Source: Alistipes sp. (GTDB lineage: Bacteria; Bacteroidota; Bacteroidia; Bacteroidales; Rikenellaceae). From it: DNA of 64,000 nucleotides. Below the pieces are notes generated by a model. The model made no database searches, was not told the DNA's origin, and saw only the letters and a list, made by a program, of their open reading frames with translations. The stretch covers positions 1 through 64,000 of the forward strand of contig JAFZFR010000039.1 of the NCBI GenBank assembly GCA_017555805.1, given 5' to 3'. Made by a program: the position numbers and the translations under genes. Shown piece after piece: positions 7,441 to 15,620 of this stretch (positions are counted from its first letter, which is position 1; every line of letters begins with the position of its first letter).

Positions 7441-9783
7441 TTAATCATTTGTTTGTCTTATGAGACGACACACCGCGCTGTGGCTCTTGGCATCATAGCC
7501 CTCCACCGCCTCAAGCCAATATTTAGCCCTCTGACCAGCCACCTTTAGCACGAATGTAGAGCGTAGGTTTGCCCCTCCGCCACTCCACTCGCCCAGCCTC
7601 TGCAACTCGTCGGGCATCAGTCGCAGCGTGAGTCGCACTCGGCGTCGGCGCGATGTCTGCTCCACCTGCTCGTCGTAGTGTCGGTGCAGACCCTCCACGC
7701 CATCTCTATCCTCGAAGCAGAGGGTGAACTCCCCAGCCGCGTGGAACGCCGCAAATGGGTACTCCGCGCCATAGGAAGGGAAGCCCCAACGCTCCCCCGC
7801 GGGCAGGGCACGCATACCCTCGTATCGCACCACGCGAGCCTCCACCTTCGCCACCTCGTCGGCGTCGCGGTCACCCACCTGCATCACCTGTGCCGAGGGG
7901 GCGGAGGCGTGGGGTGCGGTGTTGAGCGTGGGCGTGAAGAGCGGGTTGTACTTTCTTCGCTCGCCACGCGTTGTTATGCGCGAGTCAATCTCGGCGCTCC
8001 ACTCTCCCAGCGGGCTCTCGGCAGAGTAGTTGAAGCGCTCCACAGCACCATCGCCCTCGGTGCGGTAGGCAAGCGTCAGGCGCTCCTTCTCATCCAGAGC
8101 AATATCCTCTACCTCAATGGGTTGCGAGAGGTCCACGCGGTCACTCAAGTCCCACTCCTCGCCACTGTAAAACTCATCTCGCGGCACCATATAGACCTTG
8201 CGCGAGGACTCATCGGTAAAGATGCGGAGGTTGTACATCTGCTGCACCGCCTCGACCACATCGATGAGTTGTGCATCGTGCGCCGCCACATCCGCAAAGG
8301 TCAGTTTCGACCCCAGTGCGGGCGTTGCCGAGAATACGGGGCGCATACGGCACTCCGCCGAGAGTTGCACTCGCTGACCCTCCTGGGCGCCGTGCAGATA
8401 GAGGTGGTTGAACGACTTGCCCGTCGCTGGCGATACCCACTCGGGCGGTGTGCGGAGGGTCATCTCTACGGTGGTCTGCCCCGTAAAGCCGATGTGACCC
8501 TCATAGACAGCCCAGTCGCCCGTGTAGGTCGAGGTCGAGCCGTTGGCGTTGATGGCAAGCAGCACGCAGGTCATCTTGTCGGCGCTGACGAGTGGCGTTG
8601 TGAAGGTAAACTCCCCCTCGACCTGATTGCTCACCACCGTATGTGACGAGCCGTGGTAGCAGGTCAGGCGGTAGCGCGTGCCCTCCTTGTGGTCAAAGAC
8701 CTTGCATCGGTACTGCATATTTGGTTGCAGCGCCTCGCGCTTGTCGGGGAATGGGTTTGCCACGCGGAACTCCATATCGCACCCCTCGCCCAGATAGATT
8801 GCATCAAAACACTTCAACCTCTCGCGCGATGAGAGCACATAGTCGGTGGTGTACTTCAGGTAGAGTTCAAAGCCTACGGTCACGCCCGTCGCGGGCTTAT
8901 AGACTAATCCCTTGTCGCTCAATGTGAGGCAGTTATTGTTGTTGTACAACTCCTCGCCCTCGGTTGTCGTTACCACCGCGCCAAGCGACGATGTGAGCAC
9001 CAGCGGCGAGAGCCACGCGCGACCCATACCGTCCGCCACGCACTCCGCCGTAGTGTCGCGCCCCGCCTCGAAACCAGCGAACGAGCGCAATCGTGTGAGC
9101 GACTCTCCGCCCACCTCGGCATACTTGCCACTCATCATCAGGCTCTTGAGTTTCTTGCTCGCCACCCAGTCGCCCGCCAGCGTGTAGCCGCTCCTCTCCA
9201 CAGCCTCGCGCAGCAGCCTCTCGATGGAGATGAAGGGGTAGTAGTCGCCAACGGTCATCACTCGCTGCGGCGGGTAGAGGCTCTTCTCATCGTAGGGCAC
9301 GCGGTAGTCATCATAGACCACTGGCAGATACTTTACCGGCAGTGGCGCAATCCAACTCGAGAGGATGGTCGCTCCGTTCAGTGTCGCCGAGTAGTTGCTG
9401 ATGGCCTCCTTCAGTGGCGTGAGCGAGGCATTTTCCACCCACTCACTACCGCCCGAGCGCAGACGCAGAATGTAACTCAACCTACCCTCGCGATGCTCAA
9501 TCTTCTTGAGGTGCACCACGCCCCGCATCAACTCCACGCCATCGACCCTCACCGCCGCCTCGTGGTGCTCTTTATTGAAGCGCTCGCCGCAGCAGGGGTC
9601 ATTCGCATAGCACATCAGGGCATCGTTTCTGGGTGTCGAGGGGATTGCGATTTCGACGCTTCGACCCTCTCGCTGACGGCTGATGTCGGCCATCTGGGCG
9701 GTGTCGAGGGTGAAGATTTCGCGTGGCAGAGCCTCGCCCTCCCACACATCACAGCGCTTGCCGTCAAGGATAATCTCTACCAT
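7441..9783 (-). CDS. Large phage tail or baseplate-type protein
   Basis: A 780-residue protein. The N-terminal region (1-120) has the 'MADISRQREGRSVEI' pattern that I associate with long tail-tip proteins of Bacteroidota prophages; a central beta-rich region and a mixed C-terminus follow. No enzyme motif is clear. A baseplate, hub or distal-tail role is inferred from size and from the adjoining structural genes. It overlaps the upstream 324-residue gene by 7 bases, so they are coupled. In complete phages this type of gene follows a tape-measure gene; none is present here. Intact over 2.3 kb, which argues against simple decay. Confidence 0.55.
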   Translation of the reverse strand: MVEIILDGKRCDVWEGEALPREIFTLDTAQMADISRQREGRSVEIAIPSTPRNDALMCYANDPCCGERFNKEHHEAAVRVDGVELMRGVVHLKKIEHREGRLSYILRLRSGGSEWVENASLTPLKEAISNYSATLNGATILSSWIAPLPVKYLPVVYDDYRVPYDEKSLYPPQRVMTVGDYYPFISIERLLREAVERSGYTLAGDWVASKKLKSLMMSGKYAEVGGESLTRLRSFAGFEAGRDTTAECVADGMGRAWLSPLVLTSSLGAVVTTTEGEELYNNNNCLTLSDKGLVYKPATGVTVGFELYLKYTTDYVLSSRERLKCFDAIYLGEGCDMEFRVANPFPDKREALQPNMQYRCKVFDHKEGTRYRLTCYHGSSHTVVSNQVEGEFTFTTPLVSADKMTCVLLAINANGSTSTYTGDWAVYEGHIGFTGQTTVEMTLRTPPEWVSPATGKSFNHLYLHGAQEGQRVQLSAECRMRPVFSATPALGSKLTFADVAAHDAQLIDVVEAVQQMYNLRIFTDESSRKVYMVPRDEFYSGEEWDLSDRVDLSQPIEVEDIALDEKERLTLAYRTEGDGAVERFNYSAESPLGEWSAEIDSRITTRGERRKYNPLFTPTLNTAPHASAPSAQVMQVGDRDADEVAKVEARVVRYEGMRALPAGERWGFPSYGAEYPFAAFHAAGEFTLCFEDRDGVEGLHRHYDEQVEQTSRRRRVRLTLRLMPDELQRLGEWSGGGANLRSTFVLKVAGQRAKYWLEAVEGYDAKSHSAVCRLIRQTND

Positions 9784-10751
9784 AGTCTCACGCCCTCCTC
9801 GGCTGCTCGGATGTCAAGTTCAACCATACCCATCTCGCCACACTTCGCCGCCATCACGCGCTCGGTGAGCAGGTCAATGCGCTGTGGCACACCGCCCTCC
9901 ACCAACCAGAGGTGCTTCGCCGCGAGTATCTCCGCCAGCGCCTCAATCTGTGCCTGTGGCTCGTATGCCGAGAGGAGTTTAAGTTCATTTTCGCACTCAA
10001 GAGATGATGCCTCCTTGCCCCAGATGGACTCCATACACTTTCGCGCCGACTTCACCAGCACGCTCTTTCTCAACGGGAAGGTGTAGAGTTCTGCGGCGAG
10101 GTGTCGGTTGAGCCACGCCACGCGGCGAGCACCGCGCAGATTGGGCTTGATGTCGTAGTGCACCACGCACTCCGTCTCGCCATTCGCCCTGACACTCACG
10201 CGCATCTCGGCAGGGATGTTCATAAAGTCAAGAGGTGTTACCGCCACCGCCTGAACGCCCTCGCCCGCGGGGGTGATTGTGAGTGTCTCGTTGCCCTTGC
10301 CGAAGGCCTCCACCACGACCTCGACCGCAACCCCTGGCTGGGCAAACCAGGTGATGATGTCGAACTCGTCGCACGCCATCGTGCGCTGCCCAATCTGCGT
10401 CATAAGGCTATGGAACGGCTTTTCGCGGTCAATCTTCGCAGCAATGAAGGTGCGAGTCGCGCTCTCTGTGCCCTCCACTGCAACCTTGACTTTCACGCTC
10501 TGCTGGGGGTCAATCGCGCCGCTCTGCTCGACCTTGCTGGGGAGTGTTGGGCGCACCCTGCGCTCAAGGTAAGGGGCAATATCGACCTCGCCCGCGCTGA
10601 TGCCGTAGAGTCGCTTGAGGGCGATGACCTCGTTGGTGGTGGCATCAATAATCTGCACCTCGACATCGTGCGCGGCAGACTCTGTGTCGAAGGCATAGGT
10701 TAGGCTCTCCCGAAATGAGGAATACGCCTCGGGAATAGTTGTAAATTTCAT
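9777..10751 (-). CDS. Phage-block structural protein, unknown
   Basis: A 324-residue protein, predominantly beta in the first two thirds (for example VKVKVAVEG, VEVVVEAFGKGNETLTI) and helical at the C-terminus (residues 235-324). I recognise no named family. It begins the two-gene overlap with the 780-residue tail-type gene, so a tail-associated structural role is likely but unproven. Upstream are about 500 bases of repeats separating it from the next phage gene. Intact frame. Confidence 0.55.
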   Translation of the reverse strand: MKFTTIPEAYSSFRESLTYAFDTESAAHDVEVQIIDATTNEVIALKRLYGISAGEVDIAPYLERRVRPTLPSKVEQSGAIDPQQSVKVKVAVEGTESATRTFIAAKIDREKPFHSLMTQIGQRTMACDEFDIITWFAQPGVAVEVVVEAFGKGNETLTITPAGEGVQAVAVTPLDFMNIPAEMRVSVRANGETECVVHYDIKPNLRGARRVAWLNRHLAAELYTFPLRKSVLVKSARKCMESIWGKEASSLECENELKLLSAYEPQAQIEALAEILAAKHLWLVEGGVPQRIDLLTERVMAAKCGEMGMVELDIRAAEEGVRLW

Positions 10752-10870
10752 ATTTTCAAAGGATTAAGTTTTTCTTTTCTTCTTTTTAGGTCACCCTGCG
10801 GGAGGGTTTTGTCAGGTTGTTTTTCGGTAAAAATAAACGGAATTATATAGTTTTGTATTGTTATCAAATC

Positions 10871-10982
10871 GTCATCCCCCGACTTGCACAGCAAGGCGAT
10901 GGGGATCCTCCCGTAAATTCGCGGCAATGCTTTTATTGCCTGGAGGATTACCTTCGCCACCCTTTGGGTGTCGGGTAATGAC
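10871..10982. repeat. Family A inverted hairpin doublet (REPIN-like), copy A2, complete
   Basis: The left half begins GTCATCCCCCGAC and ends GGGGATCCTCC; the right half begins GGAGGATTACC and ends GGGTAATGAC. ATCCCC pairs with GGGGAT and TTACC with GGTAA. The spacer holds a third hairpin, GGCAAT/ATTGCC. This is the only complete doublet in the window. Confidence 0.88.
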
Positions 10983-11094
10983 ATAATTATAATACTACAA
11001 CACTAAAGTATATAATTCAGAAAATAATTTTCGGTTGCAGGGGCAGGCGCAACGCCCGTTTTGCATTTAGTTTGAGGGTAAATCTATCTTCGGT

Positions 11095-11154
11095 GGCAGG
11101 GGGCGGTAGCGAGTTTCACTCGCTATGCCACCGAAGATACAGCCGCACGCGGCT
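11095..11154. repeat. Family B double hairpin, copy B2
   Basis: TATCTTCGGTGGC pairs with GCCACCGAAGATA around an AGCGAG...CTCGCT inner stem. The second small hairpin is AGCCGCACGCGGCT. The main hairpin is almost identical to the copies at 6102 and 48846. Confidence 0.85.
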
Positions 11155-11177
11155 GAACTAATTTTGCACCTTGAATT

Positions 11178-11251
11178 TATCTTCGGGGGCTGGTGGGGGT
11201 GACGCGCAACAGCGCGTTACGCCTCCGAAGATGCGCCTCGCCACGAGGCGC
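11178..11251. repeat. Family B double hairpin, copy B3
   Basis: TTATCTTCGGGGGC...GCCTCCGAAGATG with an inner GACGCG..CGCGTTAC stem, followed by the second hairpin GCGCCTCG-CCA-CGAGGCGC. It lies just downstream of the 134-residue phage gene. Confidence 0.82.
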
Positions 11252-11278
11252 GAGTGTCATTATCCTAATTCCACCAAA

Positions 11279-11683
11279 CTAATAATAAGTCACCACCTCC
11301 GCCGTTGCGGTTGCCGAGATTTCGCCCAGCGCGGTGAGCGATGCGATGTTGCACTTGATTTTCAGGTTTTCGATGGCGATGATCCTCTCGGCGCGCGACA
11401 GCGACGAGAAAATCTCCACCAGGTCGCTCTCGAGCATCTCCCACGCCGCCTCACGCTCGGCCGGCGGTAACTTCGCCCCCTCTGTAAGGGCGTGCAGCGT
11501 CACTGAATAGGTTATTTTTCCGTGCGTGCGTCCCTCCTTCGAGTGGAATTTCGGCGGTGCGAGCCAGAGGGCTGGCAGTCGCTTTACGCCCTGCGCCAGA
11601 TAGCGCTCCTCGTCGGCGTAAAATGCATAGTCATAGTCAGTTGCGATTGCTTGCAGCGAGTCGATGATTGATTTTCTGCTCAT
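11279..11683 (-). CDS. Phage-block protein, possibly tail-completion type
   Basis: A 134-residue protein, first gene of the phage block in transcription order. It is predicted mixed alpha/beta with a central helix (about residues 72-100) and a C-terminal beta hairpin (ISATATAEVVTYY). Small proteins of this size near tail genes often complete the tail or join it to the head, but I see no diagnostic motif. A Bacteroidota-type minus-strand promoter lies about 350 bases upstream (12032-12063). Intact frame. Confidence 0.5.
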   Translation of the reverse strand: MSRKSIIDSLQAIATDYDYAFYADEERYLAQGVKRLPALWLAPPKFHSKEGRTHGKITYSVTLHALTEGAKLPPAEREAAWEMLESDLVEIFSSLSRAERIIAIENLKIKCNIASLTALGEISATATAEVVTYY

Positions 11684-12031
11684 AATTTCAGGTGTGTTAA
11701 GGGTTGGGCGCTGCTTGCGGCAGCACCTGTTGATAAGGTGTTAGTGTTGTGTTGAAAAAGTGTTGAAGGGTGTTTGAAACTCATCGCCACAATGGTGGCA
11801 ACTCGCTCTCATTAAGAGGGTTTGCACCTCCGCACGCGACTGTTGATAACTGCCATCACGCGCCGAGTCGAACTGTTGAAAACGATAATCTTCATCATCA
11901 TTTCGGTTTGGGTTTAGAAATTGAACTTTTGTTGTTTTTCGGTTGTCAATCGGGACTGAAATTCCAAATTACTCTGCTTCATAAGGCTGATTTCGACCCT
12001 GAAATGGGGTCTTTGTGCCCGAATGACACTG
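11684..12031. other. Long untranslated leader of the phage block
   Basis: The stretch between the minus-strand promoter at 12032-12063 and the first phage gene. No gene is supported. It holds a cluster of TGTTGATAA/TGTTGAAAA words between 11728 and 11882. Confidence 0.5.
11728..11882. other. Cluster of TGTTGATAA-like 9-mers
   Basis: TGTTGATAA occurs at 11728-11736 and 11841-11849, TGTTGAAAA at 11750-11758 and 11874-11882, with variants at 11761 and 11771. All have the same orientation. TTATCAACA differs by one base from the bacterial DnaA box TTATCCACA. They may be regulator sites for the phage block or weak DnaA boxes. Confidence 0.4.
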
Positions 12032-12063
12032 CAAATATAATACACGAAAAGTCGTTTATCAAG
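12032..12063 (-). promoter_or_regulatory. Bacteroidota-type promoter facing the phage block
   Basis: On the minus strand CTTG (12060-12063), 20 bases, then TATATTTG (12032-12039). The TAnnTTTG box is perfect and the upstream box has one mismatch. It reads toward the 134-residue gene and the rest of the phage block. Confidence 0.6.
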
Positions 12064-12273
12064 TATTTGAACCATAAAAATTCAATTATTTATTAAAATT
12101 TTGTACCGCTATTTTGCACCACCCACATTTTCAGCAACTTGCAAAAATCAATATTTTTAACTTTTTTACGGCTTTCGGCGCATCACTCGCCGCAATTCGG
12201 TGCGGACGGAGAAGAAACGCGCCCATTTCGCAACAATCTGCCGCCAAAGCGAAGGAAAATCAGATTATATTAC

Positions 12274-12281
12274 TATCTTTG
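12274..12281 (+). promoter_or_regulatory. TAnnTTTG promoter box for the flippase gene
   Basis: TATCTTTG fits the Bacteroidota -7 box. No clear TTTG is found 17-23 bases upstream. The implied leader to the flippase start is about 350 bases. Confidence 0.5.
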
Positions 12282-12545
12282 CAAGTTGTATGCGCACGCG
12301 CCGCGCGCAAATGCTCGCACACGCACATAGTGAGCGCGGGTGAAAGGGCGAGAGAGGAGGCGAGGATGCTTGAGAAAAGGCGCGCAAAAATGGAGCGAGG
12401 AGCGGAACGCGAGAGAGGGGCGAGAAAGGGATAACGAGAGAGCAATAAAAAGAGCGAGATTGCGAGAACAGGGCGCAAGAGAGACGATAAAAAGAGCGCC
12501 CGATGCAAGTGAGGCAGAAAAATATTAGCCGCAGGCGAAACAAGC

Positions 12546-12613
12546 CACCCAAAAGAAAAGCGCACCCAAAAGAAGAGCGCACCCAAAAGAAAAGCGCACC
12601 CAAAAGAAGAGCG
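12546..12613 (+). repeat. 17-base tandem repeat, four units
   Basis: Four consecutive units of CACCCAAAAGAARAGCG start at 12546, 12563, 12580 and 12597. Units alternate GAAAAG and GAAGAG, so the higher-order period is 34. Seventeen is not a multiple of three, which argues against translation of this stretch. Confidence 0.85.
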
Positions 12614-12634
12614 CAACCGAAAAATGGAAAGAAA

Positions 12635-14113
12635 ATGTTAGAAAAATTAGCAAAACAGACAGCGATATATGGCATCAGCACGATTGTGGTGAGGTTCTTG
12701 AGTTACCTGCTCACCATCATCTACACCCGCCAGTTTGGTCAGGAGGCCTACGGCATCGTCACCGATGTCTATGCCCTCATCCCCTTTGCGTTGGTGCTGC
12801 TCTCGATGGGTATGGAGTCGAGTTACTTCCGCTTCTCGGCAAAGGCGGAGGCAGAGGGCGGAACGGCCGACGAGATTAACGCCCGCAAGCGTCATCTCTT
12901 CGCTACGACCTGGGGCGCTACGCTGCTCACCTCGTCGTTGTTCTTCCTTGTTGTGGTGCTCTGCCTGAAGGATGTCACACGCCTGATGGGCGAGGCCTAC
13001 CACGGTCACTCGGAGTATATCCTGATGGTCGCCGCCATCATCCTGTTCGATGTCGCTGCGATGATACCCTTCTCGCGCTTGCGTGAGCAGGGCAAGGCAC
13101 TGAAGTTCGTTGCGCTGAAGGCGTGCAATGTAGTTATAAATGTGGGACTTAACCTCGGTCTGCTGGCCGCGGGAATGTTCGAGGGCGAGTTCGGCGTGGG
13201 CTGGGTCTTTGTGACCAACCTCATTGCGAGCGTCGCCACCCTGCTGATGATTTTGCCATCCACCGAGCGCGTCATACCACGCATCGACCGCCGTCAGTTG
13301 CGACAGATTTTAGTCTATTCGATGCCGCTGCTCATTGGTGGTATCGCGGGCACAGCCAACGAGTTTATCGACCGCCAAATGATTAAGAACATCATCCCCG
13401 ATGACGCTATGGCGCAACTGGGAGTCTATGGCGCGATATGCAAGATTGCCGTTGTGATGACCCTCTTCACGCAGATGTACCGCATCGCCGCCGAGCCATT
13501 CTTCCTCTCGAACTTCACCAAGGAGCAGTTCGTCGAGTCTAACGCCGCGGCGCTGAAATACTATGTGATGATTTCGATGATGATATTCCTCGGCATAGCA
13601 CTCTTCAGGGATTTGTTTGCCCTGATTGTGGGTCGCGAGTTCCGCGAGGGTATCTTCATCCTGCCCGTCATTCTGGGCGGTAATGTCTTGGCGGGCGTCT
13701 GGCTCAACCTCTCGTTCTGGTATAAGCGTGAGGAGAAGACCCGCTTCGCCATCTATGTCACCTTCATCGGTCTGGCGTTCACCATCGCGATGAACATCCT
13801 GCTGCTCCCCCGCTGGGGCTACTACGGAGCGGCCTGGGCACGCCTTATCGCCGAGGCGGCTATGGTGGGCGTGAGCTACTACCTCAACCGCCGTTACTTC
13901 CCTACGCCCTACAATGTGGGTCGAATGGTGGAGTATGTCGTGCTGGCGCTGGCGCTGTTCTTCTTTAGCGAGTGGATGCTCACCTTGCTGGGCAAGGGCG
14001 TGGCTATGTGGGGCATCAATGCGGTGCTGTTTATGGGCTATGCAGCCTATGCCGTATGGCGCGAGAAGATTGACCTGAAGGCTATGGCATTGTCAGTTGT
14101 AAAGAGAAGATAA
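12635..14113 (+). CDS. Polysaccharide/oligosaccharide flippase family membrane protein
   Basis: Protein of about 492 residues with 12-14 predicted membrane segments of the MATE/MOP (Wzx, MurJ-like) class. The N-terminal KLAKQTAIYGISTIVVRFLSYL helix and the 'YTRQFGQEAYGIVTDVYA' loop are typical. Such proteins flip lipid-linked sugar intermediates to the outer leaflet; the substrate here (lipid II, O-antigen or capsule) cannot be told. The start is set at the MLEKLAKQ methionine, because the 44 residues encoded upstream consist of the 17-base tandem repeat and Lys/Arg-rich sequence unlike any flippase. dut follows 48 bases downstream. Confidence 0.85.
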   Translation: MLEKLAKQTAIYGISTIVVRFLSYLLTIIYTRQFGQEAYGIVTDVYALIPFALVLLSMGMESSYFRFSAKAEAEGGTADEINARKRHLFATTWGATLLTSSLFFLVVVLCLKDVTRLMGEAYHGHSEYILMVAAIILFDVAAMIPFSRLREQGKALKFVALKACNVVINVGLNLGLLAAGMFEGEFGVGWVFVTNLIASVATLLMILPSTERVIPRIDRRQLRQILVYSMPLLIGGIAGTANEFIDRQMIKNIIPDDAMAQLGVYGAICKIAVVMTLFTQMYRIAAEPFFLSNFTKEQFVESNAAALKYYVMISMMIFLGIALFRDLFALIVGREFREGIFILPVILGGNVLAGVWLNLSFWYKREEKTRFAIYVTFIGLAFTIAMNILLLPRWGYYGAAWARLIAEAAMVGVSYYLNRRYFPTPYNVGRMVEYVVLALALFFFSEWMLTLLGKGVAMWGINAVLFMGYAAYAVWREKIDLKAMALSVVKRR

Positions 14114-14161
14114 CCCGATTTTGGGCTGAGAAAAAGTAACAGAAGAAAACTATTAAACGAT

Positions 14162-14593
14162 ATGAAAGTAAAGATTGTAAACCATTCGCGCTTTGCGCTT
14201 CCCGAGTACCAGACCCCTTTGTCGGCTGGTCTTGATATCCGTGCTAACCTCGACGAGAGCATCACCCTCCACCCGCTGGAGCGCGCCCTTGTGCCAACGG
14301 GTTTGTATGTAGAGTTGCCCGAGGGTCACGAGATGCAGATTCGCCCACGCAGCGGCTTGGCAGCCAAGTACGGCATCACCGTACTTAACTCACCAGGCAC
14401 CATCGACGCCGACTATCGTGGCGAGATTAAGGTTATCCTTGTGAACTTGAGCAACGACCCATTCATCATCGAGCCAGGCGAGCGCATCGCCCAGATGATT
14501 GTGGCACGCTACGAGCAGATTGAGTGGGAGAGCGTCGATTCATTGAGCGACACCTCACGCGGCGCTGGCGGCTTCGGCTCAACGGGAAAGTAA
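14162..14593 (+). CDS. dut: dUTP diphosphatase (dUTPase)
   Basis: A 143-residue trimeric dUTPase that hydrolyses dUTP to dUMP and pyrophosphate, keeping uracil out of DNA and supplying dTMP synthesis. All five family motifs are visible in order: AGLDI (I), RSGLA (II), [11 protein letters not shown] (III), GERIAQM (IV) and the C-terminal Gly-rich arm [11 protein letters not shown] (V). The length is normal. It is 48 bases after the flippase and may be co-transcribed with it. Followed by family B and C repeats, the latter with a promoter box for the next gene. Confidence 0.96.
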   Translation: MKVKIVNHSRFALPEYQTPLSAGLDIRANLDESITLHPLERALVPTGLYVELPEGHEMQIRPRSGLAAKYGITVLNSPGTIDADYRGEIKVILVNLSNDPFIIEPGERIAQMIVARYEQIEWESVDSLSDTSRGAGGFGSTGK

Positions 14594-14623
14594 TAAAACG
14601 GAAAGGCTTGTCATCTGAAGAAT

Positions 14624-14679
14624 TCTCTTCGGTGGCGGGCGGGGGTGACGCGCAAAGCGCGTTACGCCACCGAAGATAA
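14624..14679. repeat. Family B hairpin, copy B4
   Basis: TTCTCTTCGGTGGC...GCCACCGAAGATAA with an inner GACGCG-CAAAG-CGCGTTAC stem. The second small hairpin is missing. Confidence 0.78.
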
Positions 14680-14708
14680 ATGTTGAGAATAAGGAAATAA
14701 TAAATTCC

Positions 14709-14787
14709 GTCATTCCCCATTTCCGAATCTTGTAACTTATGCAAAATCGGTCAGGGTGCAATCGGAAATGAAGGGAATCTACCTTTG
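14709..14787 (+). promoter_or_regulatory. Family C palindrome with promoter box, copy C2
   Basis: GTCATTCCCCATTTCCGA pairs with TCGGAAATGAAGGGAAT, followed at once by TACCTTTG (14780-14787), a perfect TAnnTTTG box. The peptidylprolyl isomerase gene begins 44 bases downstream on the same strand. Confidence 0.7.
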
Positions 14788-14830
14788 GAAAACTTCGGTT
14801 GAAAAAGGAAACAGTAAAACGACAAACAAA

Positions 14831-15517
14831 ATGAAACGACTAATAATCCTCCTTGTTGCCTGCCTTGCCTTTGCGTGTGGCAAGCCCACCAATGAGGGGT
14901 CGATGGTGAAGTTCACCACCACTATGGGCGACATCACAGTGCGCTTGAGCGACCTCACGCCCGCGCACCGCGACAACTTTCTGCAACTCACCGACGAGGG
15001 TTACTTCGATGGTCTGTTGTTCCACCGCGTGATAGGCAACTTTATGATTCAGGGCGGTGACCCACGCACCCGCGACATCTCGGGTCGTGAGTTCGATGCC
15101 GAGGGCGAGGAGACGGGCAACCCCCGCTACTGGGAGCAGATTCCCGCCGAGATATGTTTCCCTCAACTCTACCACCGCCGTGGCGCATTGGCGGCGGCGC
15201 GTGAGGGTGACGGCGTGAACCCCGAGCGCAAGTCATCGCGCACCCAGTTCTACATCGTCTGGGGTCGCACCTTCGATGCCCAGCAGATGGTGCGTCAGGA
15301 GCAGCGCCTCCAGCAGGTGGGCGTTGAACTTCCCCAGCACATCCGCGAGGTCTATATGACCGAGGGCGGCACACCTCACCTCGATGGTCAATACACTGTC
15401 TTTGGCGAGGTCGTTGAGGGTCTTGACATCGTTGGTAAGATTCAGGGCGTCATCACCGATGACCTCGACCGACCACTTGTCGATGTCCGCATCCTCAAGG
15501 CTGAAAGAGTGAAATAG
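14831..15517 (+). CDS. Cyclophilin-type peptidylprolyl isomerase lipoprotein
   Basis: A 228-residue protein. The N-terminal KRLIILLVACLAFAC is a lipoprotein signal with the acylated Cys at residue 16. The cyclophilin domain follows: TTMGDITVRLSD, FDGLLFHRVIGNFMIQGGDP and the FGEVVEGLDIVGKI stretch are classic. The insert QTRSGRE-type region (RDISGREFDAEGEE, SSRTQFYIVWG) is as in periplasmic cyclophilins. It accelerates proline isomerisation during envelope protein folding. The start is placed at MKRL because the upstream in-frame codons lie in the family C promoter repeat. Confidence 0.93.
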   Translation: MKRLIILLVACLAFACGKPTNEGSMVKFTTTMGDITVRLSDLTPAHRDNFLQLTDEGYFDGLLFHRVIGNFMIQGGDPRTRDISGREFDAEGEETGNPRYWEQIPAEICFPQLYHRRGALAAAREGDGVNPERKSSRTQFYIVWGRTFDAQQMVRQEQRLQQVGVELPQHIREVYMTEGGTPHLDGQYTVFGEVVEGLDIVGKIQGVITDDLDRPLVDVRILKAERVK

Positions 15518-15526
15518 ATATAACAC

Positions 15527-15588
15527 AGCCTTCGGGCTCTATCTTTGGTGGCATAGCGAGTAAAACGCGCCCCCAGCCCCGAAGATAA
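15527..15588. repeat. Family B double hairpin, copy B5, reversed
   Basis: The small hairpin AGCC-TTCG-GGCT comes first, then TATCTTTGGTGGC...GCCCCGAAGATAA. In this orientation TATCTTTG (15540-15547) also matches the TAnnTTTG promoter box, 74 bases before holB. Confidence 0.72.
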
Positions 15589-15620
15589 ATAAGGCGCGAA
15601 AAAGAAAAAGGAATAAAACT

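Larger units (their letters stand above)
10752..11278. other. Repeat-filled gap inside the phage block
   Basis: No gene is visible in these 527 bases. They contain a family A doublet (10871-10982), a partial family B piece with GGGGCAGGCGCAACGCCC near 11040-11058, and full family B copies at 11095-11154 and 11178-11251. The stretch AACGGAATTAT...TTATCAAATC before the doublet recurs inverted at 33282-33318, so the repeated unit is longer than the hairpins. Confidence 0.8.
12064..12634. other. AT-rich then purine-rich leader before the flippase gene
   Basis: The first part (12064-12180) is very AT-rich. From about 12290 to 12520 the plus strand is rich in GAG/GCGAGA runs without a gene-like frame. 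A TAnnTTTG box lies at 12274-12281 and a 17-base tandem repeat at 12546-12613. No gene is supported here. Confidence 0.5.

Noticed and set aside
7678..8646. Long plus-strand frames opposite the phage tail gene (and similar frames opposite relA and other genes)
   Set aside because: These are antisense shadows of GC-rich coding DNA; composition is low-complexity Arg/His/Leu-rich with no family, and the sense genes are well supported.
11728..11882. CRISPR-like array
   Set aside because: The recurring words are 9 bases with irregular spacing and no spacer-sized intervals; no cas gene is present. No CRISPR array was found anywhere in the window.
12503..12634. N-terminal extension of the flippase (44 Lys/Arg-rich residues)
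   Set aside because: Encoded by a 17-base tandem repeat whose unit is not a multiple of three; the flippase family begins at the MLEKLAKQ methionine.
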